From: Streptomyces sp. B21-083 | GTDB lineage: Bacteria > Actinomycetota > Actinomycetes > Streptomycetales > Streptomycetaceae | Direction of reading: 5' to 3' | Length of the DNA stretch: 64,000 bases | Assembly (NCBI RefSeq): GCF_036898825.1 | Contig: NZ_JARUND010000002.1 | Span: 3,534,001 to 3,598,000, forward strand | Shown: one piece after another, positions 47,046-56,258 of the stretch | How the letters are laid out: the number at the start of each line of letters is the position of its first letter | Numbering within the stretch: position 1 is the stretch's first letter | Program-made: the position numbers and the translations under genes | Notes under the pieces: model-generated | The model's database searches: none | Told to the model about the DNA's origin: nothing | What the model saw: the letters and a program-made list of their open reading frames with translations, nothing else

Positions 47046-47927
47046 GTGTCCCCTAAGTTTCCTCGACCGGTAGCTGGCAGTGAGTACGTCCTCACCCTCT
47101 CGTGCCCCGACAGCTCGGGGCTGGTCCACGCCGTGAGCGGCTTTCTCGTCCGGAACTCGGGAAACATCCTGGAGAGCCAGCAGTTCGATGATCGACTCCA
47201 GGGCCGTTTCTTCATGAGGGTCCACTTCGACGTTTCCGATCCGAACGCGGACCTGGAAATCCTGCGTTACCGATTCGGTCCCGTCGCCGAGGCCTACGGC
47301 ATCTCCTGGACCCTGCGGGACGCGTCGACCCCGACCCGGACCCTGATCATGGTGTCGAAGTTCGGCCACTGCCTGAACGACCTCCTGTTCCGCCGCCATA
47401 CCGGTGGCCTGAACATCGAGATCCCGGCGATCGTCTCCAACCACCGCGACTTCGAGAGCCTGGCGGAGAGCTACGGCATCCCCTTCCACCACATCCCGGT
47501 GACCCGGGACACCAAGCCGGAGGCGGAGGCAAGGCTGCTGGAGCTGGTCCGGGACCTGGACATCGATCTGGTGGTACTGGCCCGCTACATGCAGGTCCTC
47601 ACCGACGACCTGTGCAAGGAGCTGGAGGGACGGGCGATCAACATCCACCACTCCTTCCTCCCCAGCTTCAAGGGCGCCCGCCCGTACGAGCAGGCCTACG
47701 ACCGCGGGGTCAAGCTCGTCGGCGCGACGGCCCACTACGTCACATCCGACCTGGACGAGGGCCAGATCATCGAGCAGGACGTAGTACGGGTGGACCACTC
47801 ACTCGACCCCGGCGAACTCGTGACAGTGGGCCGGGACGTGGAGGCCCAGGTCCTGGCCCACGCGGTGAAGTGGCACAGCGAGAGCAGGGTGATGGTGGAG
47901 GGCAGCCGGACGGTGGTTTTCCGCTGA
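47046..47927 (+). CDS. purU: Formyltetrahydrofolate deformylase
   Basis: 293 residues: N-terminal ACT domain (YVLTLSCPDSSGLVHAVSGF) and a formyl-transferase fold (ILMVSKFGHCLNDLLFRRHT-like region; NIHHSFLPSFKGARPYEQAY; GATAHYVTSDLDEGQIIEQD with catalytic His/Asp). It hydrolyses 10-formyl-THF to formate and THF. GTG 47046 has GGAGG at -6; the frame above it crosses the operator. Betaine demethylation loads THF with C1 units; this enzyme regenerates free THF. Confidence 0.92.
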   Translation: MSPKFPRPVAGSEYVLTLSCPDSSGLVHAVSGFLVRNSGNILESQQFDDRLQGRFFMRVHFDVSDPNADLEILRYRFGPVAEAYGISWTLRDASTPTRTLIMVSKFGHCLNDLLFRRHTGGLNIEIPAIVSNHRDFESLAESYGIPFHHIPVTRDTKPEAEARLLELVRDLDIDLVVLARYMQVLTDDLCKELEGRAINIHHSFLPSFKGARPYEQAYDRGVKLVGATAHYVTSDLDEGQIIEQDVVRVDHSLDPGELVTVGRDVEAQVLAHAVKWHSESRVMVEGSRTVVFR

Positions 47928-48115
47928 GCGGGTTGTATACGGGTGTCACCCACCCACCCACCCGTCTCGGCATGCTCCCCAGGCGCCCTCGGACATCCCT
48001 GCGCCGGGGTCCAACACTGAACGCCGATCCACTCAGCCCTCTCTCCCACCCGCCCACCCCAACCGCTTCTCCAGCACAGGCCCGGGGCATATCGGGCCGC
48101 CCGGCACTCGAGAGA

Positions 48116-48240
48116 CACCGCCGCGTTGGGGAGGTTGCGGATGCGTTCCAGCGCGGTCCCCAGCCGCTGGGGTCCGCCCAGGTGGACTCCCGGGTGGGTC
48201 GGTCCACTCGGCGGACGCCAGGGCCCATGGGCCAAGGTGT
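48116..48240 (-). pseudogene. Fragment of the PCMT-like methyltransferase gene (copy A)
   Basis: About 110 bp align by eye with 53265-53370, the C-terminal coding part of the intact methyltransferase gene: GGTTGCGGATGCGTTCCAGC, then CAGCCGCTGGGGTCCGCC and GGGTCGGTCCACTCGGCGGA are shared. Both ends are broken and the frame is not maintained. It joins a transposase fragment directly. Confidence 0.7.
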
Positions 48241-48255
48241 CTCGCAGGATCGGGC

Positions 48256-48400
48256 CGGTCGGGATTGCGGCCGCCTCCCACGCGTCGTGGCCGGCCTGCG
48301 CAACCTCGCCACCGGCATCCACCGCCAGGACGGCCACACCAGCATCGCCGCAGCCCTACGCCACACCGCCCGCGACTGTCGCAGGGCGACCCGCCCAGGG
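48256..48400 (+). pseudogene. Transposase C-terminal fragment (DDE, ISAs1-like)
   Basis: The plus frame reads AGLRNLATGIHRQDGHTSIA then AALRHTARDCRRAT, the C-terminal signature of ISAs1/IS4-like DDE transposases. The catalytic domain is absent. With copy A it marks an old insertion site in the gene-poor stretch after purU. Confidence 0.6.
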
Positions 48401-48429
48401 TTCTTTCAGCGTAGGTACTCGCTACTCGG

Positions 48430-48657
48430 TTACCGGACCGCCCTCTTCACATCAAGCTCCACTGCGGCCCGCATCGCGCCCTGCTCTTTCGCGTGCTCGG
48501 TGACCGCGGCCTGTACGTCTCGGGCGAGGTCGCGCCATGCCTGCCACGCGGTCTCGTAGGCGGGCGGGTCGCCCTGGTCGCGTAGGGCTTGCACAGTCGC
48601 GTGCGCCTGGTCGGCGGCGCGTTGCTTCTCCAGGAGTTCTTCGAAGGTGTGTGTCAC
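48430..48657 (-). CDS. Small coiled-coil hypothetical protein
   Basis: 75 residues, mainly helical and charged: FEELLEKQRAADQAHATVQA, then ETAWQAWRDLARDVQAAVTE. GTG start with AAGG upstream. No recognisable domain. The helical pattern and AT-richer start region look like small proteins of Streptomyces mobile elements. Its neighbours are remnants, so expression is unsure. Confidence 0.5.
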   Translation of the reverse strand: MTHTFEELLEKQRAADQAHATVQALRDQGDPPAYETAWQAWRDLARDVQAAVTEHAKEQGAMRAAVELDVKRAVR

Positions 48658-48844
48658 GTAAGGACCTTAAGACGTGCACCAGTGAGTCCCTCGCCGCGAC
48701 CTGCGCAGCAAGGGACTCGCTCGACTCCTTCGCGGCCGGGCCGTCGTCGCTCAGAACTCAATGCCGCCGCGTATGCCGATCCTTGGGCTCCTGCCCGGAA
48801 CGGCAACAGATCCACTACCGGGCAAGAAACCCTCTGACGTCTGC

Positions 48845-50419
48845 CTAGACGCTCTCCAGTCCCTTCACCAGCGCGACGCCGTCCGGGACGCCCCAGCCGG
48901 TGACGGCGTCGTACCCGGCCTTGACCGGGTAGCCCACCGCCGGGGGGTTGGATCTGTTGTCGTGGCCGGCCGCGATGTCGCGACAGACCGCCTGGCCGAG
49001 CGGCTGGCTGTTGGCGCCATCGCTCTTGTAGAGCAGCGGGGTGAGGAAACGCCGCCGTTTACCGGCCGGCAGTGCGGCGTCGACGCGGGCGATCAGTGCG
49101 GCCCACAGCGGGGTGCCGGCGCTGGTGCCACCGGCGGGCTTGAGCCGTCCCTCAAACGTCAGGTCGTAGCCGGGACGGCCGGCGAGCGCGGCCACGTCCG
49201 GTACGACCCGCCCTTTGATGGCGCCCTGGTTCAGGGAGTCCACGTGGATGTTCTGTTGCCACTGCGGGCGCTGGACGACGGCACTGACGCCACCCCCGCT
49301 CGCGCCGCCGTCGCCGCTGCGGCGCCCCGGCGCTTCCCACCAGGACACTTCCCGGCCGGCGGAGTCAATGCTGGTGCCGCCGACGCAGAGGACGAACTCG
49401 CTTGTGGACGGGAAGCTGACATGGGCGGCGCCGTCCTGGATCTGAGCCCCGGCTCCGTCGTCACCCGAGGCGACACAGACCGTGATCCCCAGCCTCGCCG
49501 CACCCTCAAGGCGCTTGTAGACCTCATCACGGGCGGCAGGCGCCAAGCCGGGATCCGTCTCCGGAAGCCCGTAGCTGATCGAGAGAGCCACCGGCCGGTC
49601 CGCGATGGCCTGGTCGATCAGATCGATCCAACCCTTCTGGGTCCATGGGACGAAGTAGACCTGGATCCGGGCCGCCGGACACAGACCGGCGACGATCTCC
49701 ACGTCCATCATCACTTCGAGCGTGTCGTCTTCGGCGTCCGGCGACAGTTGCCGAGCTGCCCCAAGGGACCGGGGCGGGTCGAAGTCGAGGGGTACGACAT
49801 CGACTTGCGGTGTGGGGAGGTCGTGGCCGTCGCAGAAGGCCCGCAGATCGTCGTCGAAGTAACCACAGGGGAAGAACTCGGCGATCCCGATCCTCTCGCC
49901 GTCCCCCTGGCCTTCGGGGAAGTTGTAGTGGTGCTCGAGGTCTGCAGGCGAGAACGACCCTCGGAAGCCCGTGCCGTTGCCCGTGCTCGTGGCCTGTGCG
50001 GCGGCCCGCCGCGCCACCCGCCGCTCGTCCAGCCCGAAAACTCCGGTCACGATCCCCGCCAGCTCGGCCGGGATCTTCAACTCGCCCTCGCGGCCACGGA
50101 GTTCGCCCTGCTCGGCACCGTGATAGATGCCAAGGTCCGTCTGGAAGGCGGCGTTCATGGCGCTCACCGGACCGCTGGCCTTGACACTGCCCGGCTGGAG
50201 CCGGACTTCGTCGACCGTGAGGCCGTAGCGTTCCAGTACGGCCTTGGTCTTCTCGGCGTCCTCGCGCCGCTCGTCGGGGATCTGGTCGTCGGTGACCACC
50301 TTTCCGCACAGGGTGACGGTCACACTCACCGGAGCCTCGGCGTCCGCGTCCGCCACCCGGGTGGCATCGGTTATGGCAGGCCTCTCGCTTCCCTCCAGCA
50401 CCACATGTTGCTCAGTCAT
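48845..50419 (-). CDS. S53 family (sedolisin/kumamolisin) serine-carboxyl peptidase
   Basis: 524 residues. The prodomain occupies about residues 1-170 (VSVTVTLCGKVVTDDQIPDE; VSAMNAAFQTDLGIYHGAEQ), then the S53 catalytic domain. The catalytic pair Glu/Asp lies in DTLEVMMDVEIVAG, the oxyanion Asp in VCVASGDDGAGAQ, and Ser in GGTSAGTPLWAAL. A C-terminal calcium loop (AGYDAVTGWGVPDG) is present. No signal peptide is visible, as in kumamolisins. Such enzymes self-activate at acidic pH. ATG 50419 has GGAGG at -8. Confidence 0.92.
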   Translation of the reverse strand: MTEQHVVLEGSERPAITDATRVADADAEAPVSVTVTLCGKVVTDDQIPDERREDAEKTKAVLERYGLTVDEVRLQPGSVKASGPVSAMNAAFQTDLGIYHGAEQGELRGREGELKIPAELAGIVTGVFGLDERRVARRAAAQATSTGNGTGFRGSFSPADLEHHYNFPEGQGDGERIGIAEFFPCGYFDDDLRAFCDGHDLPTPQVDVVPLDFDPPRSLGAARQLSPDAEDDTLEVMMDVEIVAGLCPAARIQVYFVPWTQKGWIDLIDQAIADRPVALSISYGLPETDPGLAPAARDEVYKRLEGAARLGITVCVASGDDGAGAQIQDGAAHVSFPSTSEFVLCVGGTSIDSAGREVSWWEAPGRRSGDGGASGGGVSAVVQRPQWQQNIHVDSLNQGAIKGRVVPDVAALAGRPGYDLTFEGRLKPAGGTSAGTPLWAALIARVDAALPAGKRRRFLTPLLYKSDGANSQPLGQAVCRDIAAGHDNRSNPPAVGYPVKAGYDAVTGWGVPDGVALVKGLESV

Positions 50420-51347
50420 CGTCGTCGCCTCCTTGGGCCGACTCGCACTCAGCAGCCCCTGCCGTCGCATGGACGATCGAGCCGGATCAGCTCAGCGGAG
50501 AACGCCGCCTCCGGCGGAACGAACAGGGGCGAAGCATCTGCATCCGGGTACGACATCTTCGGGTGCCTCTGAGCCCGCCGAAGGCCCGAGCCGCGTGGCC
50601 AGGTGGCTCGCCTGGCTGCCCCTGCTCGCCTTCACCGGTACCGCCCGGCTGTGGGAACTCGCACCGTAGCCACGACATCCCCGGCACGCGCTGGTTCGGT
50701 TCATCGGCGGACCCAGCACCCTGCTGCTCCAGTGCCTTTTCGAAGGCTTTTCGAAGGCTCTAGCAAAAATGCCGCCCTGAACAAGCTAACACTGTGGACG
50801 CGGCAGAGCATCCGGGAATTGCAGTTTCCTGGTCAACTGTGAATTCGGTTAACCATTCACCTTGATAATGACTGGCGCAATAGAATGATTGAAATCCCAA
50901 TAGCGTGCACGCCATCTGCGATTGCGCCAGCACAGAGGGTAAGAGGGAAGACACGGAAGCAGGCACGGACTCACCAAGTGTTCATGGGACTTCGACACTC
51001 ACATGATCACCGAGACCGTGCCTGCACCGCGTCCACCCGGCCCCCAATCCGGACAGCGGACCCGACTGGGGGCCGGCACGGCAATCCCGACCGACCCTGG
51101 ACCTGCCAGACACCCTGGCCCGTGAACCGTCCGCGTGGACAAGCAACGCGGTGCGGTTCCGCTCGCTCTGCCCGTAGGCGAGTTCCACACGCGTTCGTCA
51201 CGTCCACCACGGGACGGCGGTGGGTGGCGGTCTCCCGCTGCTGGGGATGCCAGCCGGTTCGAGGACGCCCCGGGAAACGAATCGCCACCGGCAAAGCAAG
51301 CTGACGTACAGTCGACGCTGACTATTCACCCTCGGAGAGGTGCCTGA
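50420..51347. other. 928-bp gene-poor region, AT-rich in the middle
   Basis: Bases 50750-50940 are much more AT-rich than the rest of the window. They include a minus-strand frame (50760-50966) ending with three Cys and several Ser/Thr (AIPGCSAASTVLACSGRHFC), which may be chance or a decayed peptide precursor. A methyltransferase gene fragment follows at 51118-51220. I see no secure gene. Confidence 0.45.
51118..51220 (-). pseudogene. Fragment of the PCMT-like methyltransferase gene (copy B)
   Basis: GAACCGTCCGCGTGGACAAG and GTAGGCGAGTTCCACACG, then CACGTCCACCACGGGAC match bases 53370-53440 and 53480-53498 of the intact methyltransferase gene with a few mismatches and an internal deletion of about 50 bp. 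It encodes the region just upstream of that in copy A. No open frame. Confidence 0.65.
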
Positions 51348-52325
51348 ATGCACGACGCAGCCGACTTGATAGCGGAGACCTACACCCTCGGCGCCGGGCC
51401 GTGGACGACGACACCCGTGACCCGCGGCGCATTGGGTCAGATCTGGAAGTTATCCGGAGAAGGCTCCTCCTGGGCAATAAAGGAACTCCTCTTCGGTTGC
51501 GACGAAGAACAGGTCCGCCGGGAGGTAGCGTTGCGGCAGGCCGCGGAAAACCTGGGAATCGCATCACCGCGGATTGTCCCCAATCGCCACGGCTCCTACG
51601 TCACCCACCTCCCGCCCGCTGCCGGCGGTTCCTACGTCAAGCTGTACGACTGGATCGACGGCACCACGGCGGACGCGTCCGACCCGGACATCCTGGACTG
51701 GTTCGGCCGGACCATGGCGCTCCTTCACCAGGCGGGAGAGGGCGCGAGTGAGGCACCGAACCCTTGGTACGAGCAGTGCCCCCGGGAAGCCGACTGGCAG
51801 GACCTGCACAAGAAGGTTCACCAGGCGGGCCTCCCGTGGTCGGACGCGCTGGGCCAGTTCATCACCACTTCCGCGCCAGAGCTGGCGCAGTGGGTGACTC
51901 CCTCCGACCCCGACGGTCTGGTGACGTCGCATCGCGACTTGCAGCCCCAGAACGTTCTGGTCGGCTCGAACGGCCCGGTTCTCCTCGACTGGGACAACGC
52001 GGGGTCCCTTTCGGCAGAACGAGAACTCGCAAGCGCCGTGTACGTATGGGCCGGCCGCAACCAGACCGACCTCGACGCCGCCCGGCGACTGGCCCGGTCC
52101 TATCGGAGCGCCGGAGGACATGCCGCCATCAGAGGCCCGCAGTCGTTCTCCATGCTTTTCGCAACGGACGTGAACTTCATCTACGTACAGGCCGAGTGCG
52201 CAATCGACCCGAGTGTGACCGCCGCCCAGCGAGAGTTCGCCAGCAGCAAGGTCGTTGCTTCGCTGCGCGGCCTGCCCGATCTGGCGACCATCTTCCAGTT
52301 GGCCGCGGCTGTGGAGGCGGAGTGA
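51348..52325 (+). CDS. Aminoglycoside-phosphotransferase-like kinase
   Basis: 325 residues with a kinase-like fold: SWAIKELLFGCDEEQVRREV provides the Lys and Glu of the N-lobe, and SHRDLQPQNVLVGSNGPVLL then DWDN the catalytic loop (HRD) and Mg-binding Asp. Family members phosphorylate antibiotics, homoserine, choline or similar small molecules; I cannot tell the substrate. The ATG follows GGAGAGGTGCCTGA. It stands alone before a GNAT gene on the same strand. Confidence 0.87.
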   Translation: MHDAADLIAETYTLGAGPWTTTPVTRGALGQIWKLSGEGSSWAIKELLFGCDEEQVRREVALRQAAENLGIASPRIVPNRHGSYVTHLPPAAGGSYVKLYDWIDGTTADASDPDILDWFGRTMALLHQAGEGASEAPNPWYEQCPREADWQDLHKKVHQAGLPWSDALGQFITTSAPELAQWVTPSDPDGLVTSHRDLQPQNVLVGSNGPVLLDWDNAGSLSAERELASAVYVWAGRNQTDLDAARRLARSYRSAGGHAAIRGPQSFSMLFATDVNFIYVQAECAIDPSVTAAQREFASSKVVASLRGLPDLATIFQLAAAVEAE

Positions 52326-52385
52326 TGATCCGCCGGCCGAGGAAAACCGTTGGGCTGCCCGACTCGCCTCAGGCAGGATCGACTC

Positions 52386-52949
52386 GTGCACACCTACCTG
52401 GAGACCGAGCGCCTGGCCCTGCGCCGCTTCACCGCCGACGAAGCGGACCTGCTGATCGAGCTGGACAGTGACCCGGCGGTGATGCGCTTCCTGACCGGTG
52501 GCAATCCGACCGCGCCGGAGCTCGTCCGCGATCGCCACCTGCCGAACATCCTCGCCGGCTACGAGAAGTGGGACGGCGACCTCGGACTGTTCGCCGCGCA
52601 GGAGAAGGACGGCGGCGCGTTCATCGGTTGGTTCGTCCTTCGCCCCGAGCCGGAGGGCCCGCTGGACGAAGTCGAACTCGGCTACCGGCTGCGGCAGGCG
52701 GCTTGGGGCAAGGGCTACGCCACCGAGGGCTCGCGCGCCTTGCTGGGCAAGGCGTTCACAGAGCTCGGTGTGCGCATGGTCTGGGCCGAGACCATGTGCG
52801 TGAACCACCGTTCACGCAACATCATGGAGAAGCTCGCGATGACACTCGCGGACAACATCCCCACTCCCTCCGACATGGAGATGGTCGAGGGCTCCGAGCA
52901 CGGAGGCGTGCGGTACGAGATCACCAAGGAACAGTGGGAGCAGCAATAG
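52386..52949 (+). CDS. GNAT family N-acetyltransferase (RimJ/RimL type)
   Basis: 187 residues. Start VHTYLETERLALRRFTADEA is the usual beta-1 of the RimJ/RimL group; the acetyl-CoA loop is YRLRQAAWGKGYATEGSRAL near residue 105. It probably acetylates an amine or protein N-terminus. The GTG at 52386 is favoured since the upstream codons lack family resemblance. It may be cotranscribed with the kinase gene 60 nt upstream. Confidence 0.88.
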   Translation: MHTYLETERLALRRFTADEADLLIELDSDPAVMRFLTGGNPTAPELVRDRHLPNILAGYEKWDGDLGLFAAQEKDGGAFIGWFVLRPEPEGPLDEVELGYRLRQAAWGKGYATEGSRALLGKAFTELGVRMVWAETMCVNHRSRNIMEKLAMTLADNIPTPSDMEMVEGSEHGGVRYEITKEQWEQQ

Positions 52950-53160
52950 CCCCGATGTGTACGGCCGTTCTGTATCCACGCTCACCGGGACCGGCAGGTG
53001 GGCGGCAGCAGCGGCGCTGACATCGCGGCCCCACCTGGCAGCAGCCTCGCTCTGCGACCAAGACACCCGGACCGCTCTCGTCACACATCCTGTTTCTGGG
53101 GTCAATCCCAAACGATTCCAAGCGTCAGTCTGGCCTGCCAGGTCTCTCCTGCCGGGGGCC

Positions 53161-54327
53161 CTATCGGGCGCCCATAGCCGCGCGCCATTTCCCACGGGCC
53201 AGATGACACACCCCGTCAGGCGTGATGCGGACTTGTGCGCCGAGCAGCGGCAACGACCCTTCCGCGTTGAGGCGGTTGCGGATGCGTTCCAGCGCGGTCC
53301 ACAGCCGCTGGGGTCCGCCCTGGTGGACTTCCGGCGGGTCGGTCCACTCGGCGGATGCCCGGGCCCATGAACCGTCCGCGTGGACGAGGAACGCGGTGCG
53401 GGTCCGGTCGCTCTGCTCGTAGGCGAGTTCCACACCTGGCGTCGTGACTTCCAGCATGGATCGCAGTTCCCACGCGTTCGCCACGTCCACCACGGGATAG
53501 CGGCCGGTGGTCGTCTCCTCCCCGTCCGCCTTGCGCGCAGTGGCGAACAACTCGGTGAGAGCGGGCGGGTAGTCGTCCCCCGAGCGCGTGAGCATGAACC
53601 CGGCGGTGTCGCGCTCCACCCGCCCCACCACATCGCCGTTGGTGTGCTTCCAGCCGGTGATGATGAGAGAAGTCCGCCCCAGCGTTGTCGCGATCCGTCC
53701 GCCCGTGGCGAGAGCCGCGAGTACGGGACGCAGACCCGGCCCGGCGGGCAGCCCGACCGTGGAAACGATCCGTTCGTACATGCCCGGCACGCGCTCCGTC
53801 GCGTCGGCGGTGACGAACTTGGGATGTAGCCCCATGTTGGCGAGCCGGGAAGCCGCCGCGTTGGTCAAATACGCGTCCACGTCCAGGCTCATCACGTACC
53901 GGTCGCCGATCCGGCAGGACGCGTACGCGGTGAGCCCGCCGGCTCCGGTACCCAGGTCCAGAAGGGACAGCCCCGCCCCGAGTCGTCCATGCCGGAGCAT
54001 CCGGACGACAAGGCTCGGCAACGTTGCGGACGAGGTCGGCAACCCTTTCGGACGGTCGCCGGGCCTCGCGTGGTCGGCATGCAGCCCACCGACCCTGGTC
54101 ACCAACGACCGGTCCGCGTAAGCCGCTTCGGCCCACGCGTCCAGGTCGGCTCCCCCCTCACGGAGAACCCACTCACCCGAGTCGTCGACGTCCCACCAGC
54201 GCGGGATCAACTCATGCCGGGGCACGGCCGCCACCACCGGGCGCCACCGGGAATCCGGGTCTGCCACCTGGTCGGCGAGCCTTGCCGCTCTCTTCTCCCA
54301 ATCCATGCCGCCGAGCCTTTCAGTCAT
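53161..54327 (-). CDS. PCMT-like SAM methyltransferase of a peptide-modification pair
   Basis: 388 residues. SAM-binding motif I is SLLDLGTGAGGLTAYASCRI near residue 140, preceded by PTSSATLPSLVVRMLRHGRL, with a PCMT-like N-terminal part (WRPVVAAVPRHELIPRWWDV). It resembles the methyltransferases of ATP-grasp-type RiPP systems (TgmC-like) by memory of motif layout. The C-terminal 130 residues (LAYEQSDRTRTAFLVHADGS) are specific to that group. It starts within the radical SAM stop (TGATG), so the two are coupled. Two broken copies of its 3' region lie at 48.1 and 51.1 kb. Confidence 0.82.
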   Translation of the reverse strand: MTERLGGMDWEKRAARLADQVADPDSRWRPVVAAVPRHELIPRWWDVDDSGEWVLREGGADLDAWAEAAYADRSLVTRVGGLHADHARPGDRPKGLPTSSATLPSLVVRMLRHGRLGAGLSLLDLGTGAGGLTAYASCRIGDRYVMSLDVDAYLTNAAASRLANMGLHPKFVTADATERVPGMYERIVSTVGLPAGPGLRPVLAALATGGRIATTLGRTSLIITGWKHTNGDVVGRVERDTAGFMLTRSGDDYPPALTELFATARKADGEETTTGRYPVVDVANAWELRSMLEVTTPGVELAYEQSDRTRTAFLVHADGSWARASAEWTDPPEVHQGGPQRLWTALERIRNRLNAEGSLPLLGAQVRITPDGVCHLARGKWRAAMGAR

Positions 54328-55190
54328 CAGTACGCGGGGTCACACGCTTCGGTGCTCGCGGGGTCGCAGTCACCCGAATCGTTCGGGGTGCACGCGATGC
54401 GCGGGGTGGGGACGCTCGCCGAGAGTTCCGCCCACCGCGGGCCCCCGAGCAGGTCGGCGAGCCGGGTTTGCCTCACGTTGCCCACCGGGAAGTCGCGTGA
54501 CAGCACGCATCCGGCGAGATCTCCGTTCGGGAGAACCGCCGCACGGCCTCGCGTACACCGCCCGCACATCTCTTCCAGCGTCGACGACCGACCCGGCAGG
54601 CCGGCCCGCCCCACCGCCCGTACCCGGTCCGTGTTGACGAGCGTCACCCCCATGGATTCCAACTCGACCCGAGCTTCGGCGACGCGTTGCCCCGGCAGGA
54701 CATCCACGATTCCGGCCCGCACAGTCACGCCACGGTTGACGGCTTCCCGAATGTTGCACCGAGTACGGACGTAACTGCCAGACTTCCCCGTGATCCGGTC
54801 GTGTTCCCCAGGGTCGTCGCTGTAATAGCTCGTCCCGAGAGTGATCCCGTCCTGCGTGAACAGGCCCCACCACGCCGGGTTGACGTTGAACAGGTTGGAG
54901 TACACCTCCACGTGCAGCCCGAGCGATAGCCCGAGTTCGGCGAACTCCCGCCACTGCGGGTGAACCGTCGGCTCACCCCCGATGAGCTGAACGGTCCGGA
55001 TGCCGAGGGCAGCAGCGTCGATGATCACCGTTCGCCAGTCCTCGGGGGTCATGTCGCCGTGTGATGCCTGTGGGCTGGACTCGGACAAACAGTGCACACA
55101 CGAGAGTTGGCACTTGCCGGTGATCTCCAGTTCGAGCGACCGGACATCGGCAAGCGGCTCGCGGGTGGGCGGTTCAATAAGCGTCGACAT
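54327..55190 (-). CDS. Radical SAM protein with SPASM-like C-terminus
   Basis: 287 residues. The cluster motif is CQLSCVHC (Cys27, Cys31, Cys34), followed by ELITGG-like VQLIGGEPTVHPQWREFAEL. The C-terminal Cys set CGRCTRGRAAVLPNGDLAGC is the SPASM/twitch pattern that holds an auxiliary Fe-S cluster. The tail TPNDSGDCDPASTEACDPAY is unusual and Cys-rich. Such enzymes usually cross-link or epimerise ribosomal peptides. The adjacent methyltransferase fits that. GGAGG precedes the ATG. No convincing precursor gene remains; a truncated transposon is inserted upstream. Confidence 0.88.
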   Translation of the reverse strand: MSTLIEPPTREPLADVRSLELEITGKCQLSCVHCLSESSPQASHGDMTPEDWRTVIIDAAALGIRTVQLIGGEPTVHPQWREFAELGLSLGLHVEVYSNLFNVNPAWWGLFTQDGITLGTSYYSDDPGEHDRITGKSGSYVRTRCNIREAVNRGVTVRAGIVDVLPGQRVAEARVELESMGVTLVNTDRVRAVGRAGLPGRSSTLEEMCGRCTRGRAAVLPNGDLAGCVLSRDFPVGNVRQTRLADLLGGPRWAELSASVPTPRIACTPNDSGDCDPASTEACDPAY

Positions 55191-55263
55191 TCTGGCTTCC
55201 TCCCATGTCGTTGTGCTGAGAGCCAGCCCGGTGCCGAGCGCGCAACACGCGGCAGTCGGTCAT
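55174..55263 (-). CDS. Possible 29-residue peptide ORF before the radical SAM gene
   Basis: MTDCRVLRARHRAGSQHNDM then GGSQNVDAY, ending 17 nt inside the radical SAM gene in another frame. It is placed where a precursor would be expected, directly upstream. Only a weak RBS is visible, and the last codons coincide with the RBS of the next gene, so it may be chance. Confidence 0.2.
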   Translation of the reverse strand: MTDCRVLRARHRAGSQHNDMGGSQNVDAY

Positions 55264-55292
55264 CTTGCTCGCTGTGCGTGCCGGTGCACCCC

Positions 55293-56258
55293 ATGCGCAC
55301 GCCCAGCGTGATGTCCGTGGACATTCCGCAGGGCCGGGACCTGAACATCACCCGCGTGCACCGCCGGTGGGGCATGGTCAACATTCCCAAGGTGGGCAGG
55401 GTCCGCTTCCGGTGGACCAAAGACCTGCCCGTGGGCAAGCACACCGACACGGACAACCGGATCACCGGGGCCCGGTTGATCAAGGACGCGCTCGGCTGGC
55501 ACATCGCCTTCCGTGTCCAGACCTTGGAGGTCGTGCCCGAGTCCCACCCGGGGCTGGACATCGGTATCGACGTGGGCGTCACCGTGCCCATCGCCTGCTC
55601 GGACGGCGAAACCTACGAGCACGGCGCATGGCTGACGAACAAGGAAACAGCGAAGCTCCTGCACCTGGAGCAGCGCGCCGCACAGCGTAAGCAGCACCGC
55701 ATGCCCGGCGAGCGCACCAGCCGCCGGCTGCACCGCACCTACGACCAGATCGCAGGACTCCGCGCCAAAGCCAAGCGCCGGGCCCTGGACTGGCAGCACC
55801 ACACGACCACCACCATCGCCCGCACCTACGGCACGGTCGTGGTCGAAGCACTCACCATCACGAACATGGTCAAGTCCGCCAAAGGAACGGCTGAGGAGCC
55901 GGGGAGGAACGTCGCCCAGAAGACCGGGCTGAACCGCTCCATCAGCCAGGAGGCCTGGGGCCGCACCGTCACCATGCTGGCGTACAAGACCGCCCAGCTC
56001 GGCGGCACCCTGGTCAAGGTCCCCGCTCCCGGCACCTCCCGGCGCTGCTCGGCGTGCGGCTTCACCACGCCGGGCAGCCGGGAGTCCCAGGCCGTGTTCG
56101 TGTGCAAGAACCCGGACTGCGGCTGGTCGGGCAACGCCGACCACAACGCGGCCCGCAACGTCCTGCACCTGTACCGGACGGGCCTCGCGCTCGTCCCGGC
56201 TGCCGGGAGGGCAGTCGTCAGGCGCGCCAAGCGCGTCAAGCCCGCTGCCGCAAGGTAA
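55293..56258 (+). mobile_element. tnpB: IS200/IS605-type tnpB, 5' truncated
   Basis: 322 residues of a zinc-finger TnpB. RuvC Asp in GLDIGIDVGVTVPIACSDGE, Glu in TVVVEALTITNMVKS, zinc finger CSACGFTTPGSRE with CKNPDCGW, and the last catalytic Asp in GNADHNAARNVLHLYR. The N-terminal 130 or so residues (REC/WED part) are missing: homology begins near IPQGRDLNITRVHRRWG. It is likely inactive as a nuclease. It separates the radical SAM gene from the TerD gene and lies opposite in direction to both. The right-end hairpin is intact. Confidence 0.85.

Noticed and set aside
52921..53121. Cys-rich minus-strand frame downstream of the GNAT gene as a peptide precursor
   Set aside because: Cys codons come from TGC/TGT in a shadow frame over the GNAT 3' end; no RBS or coupling to a modification gene.
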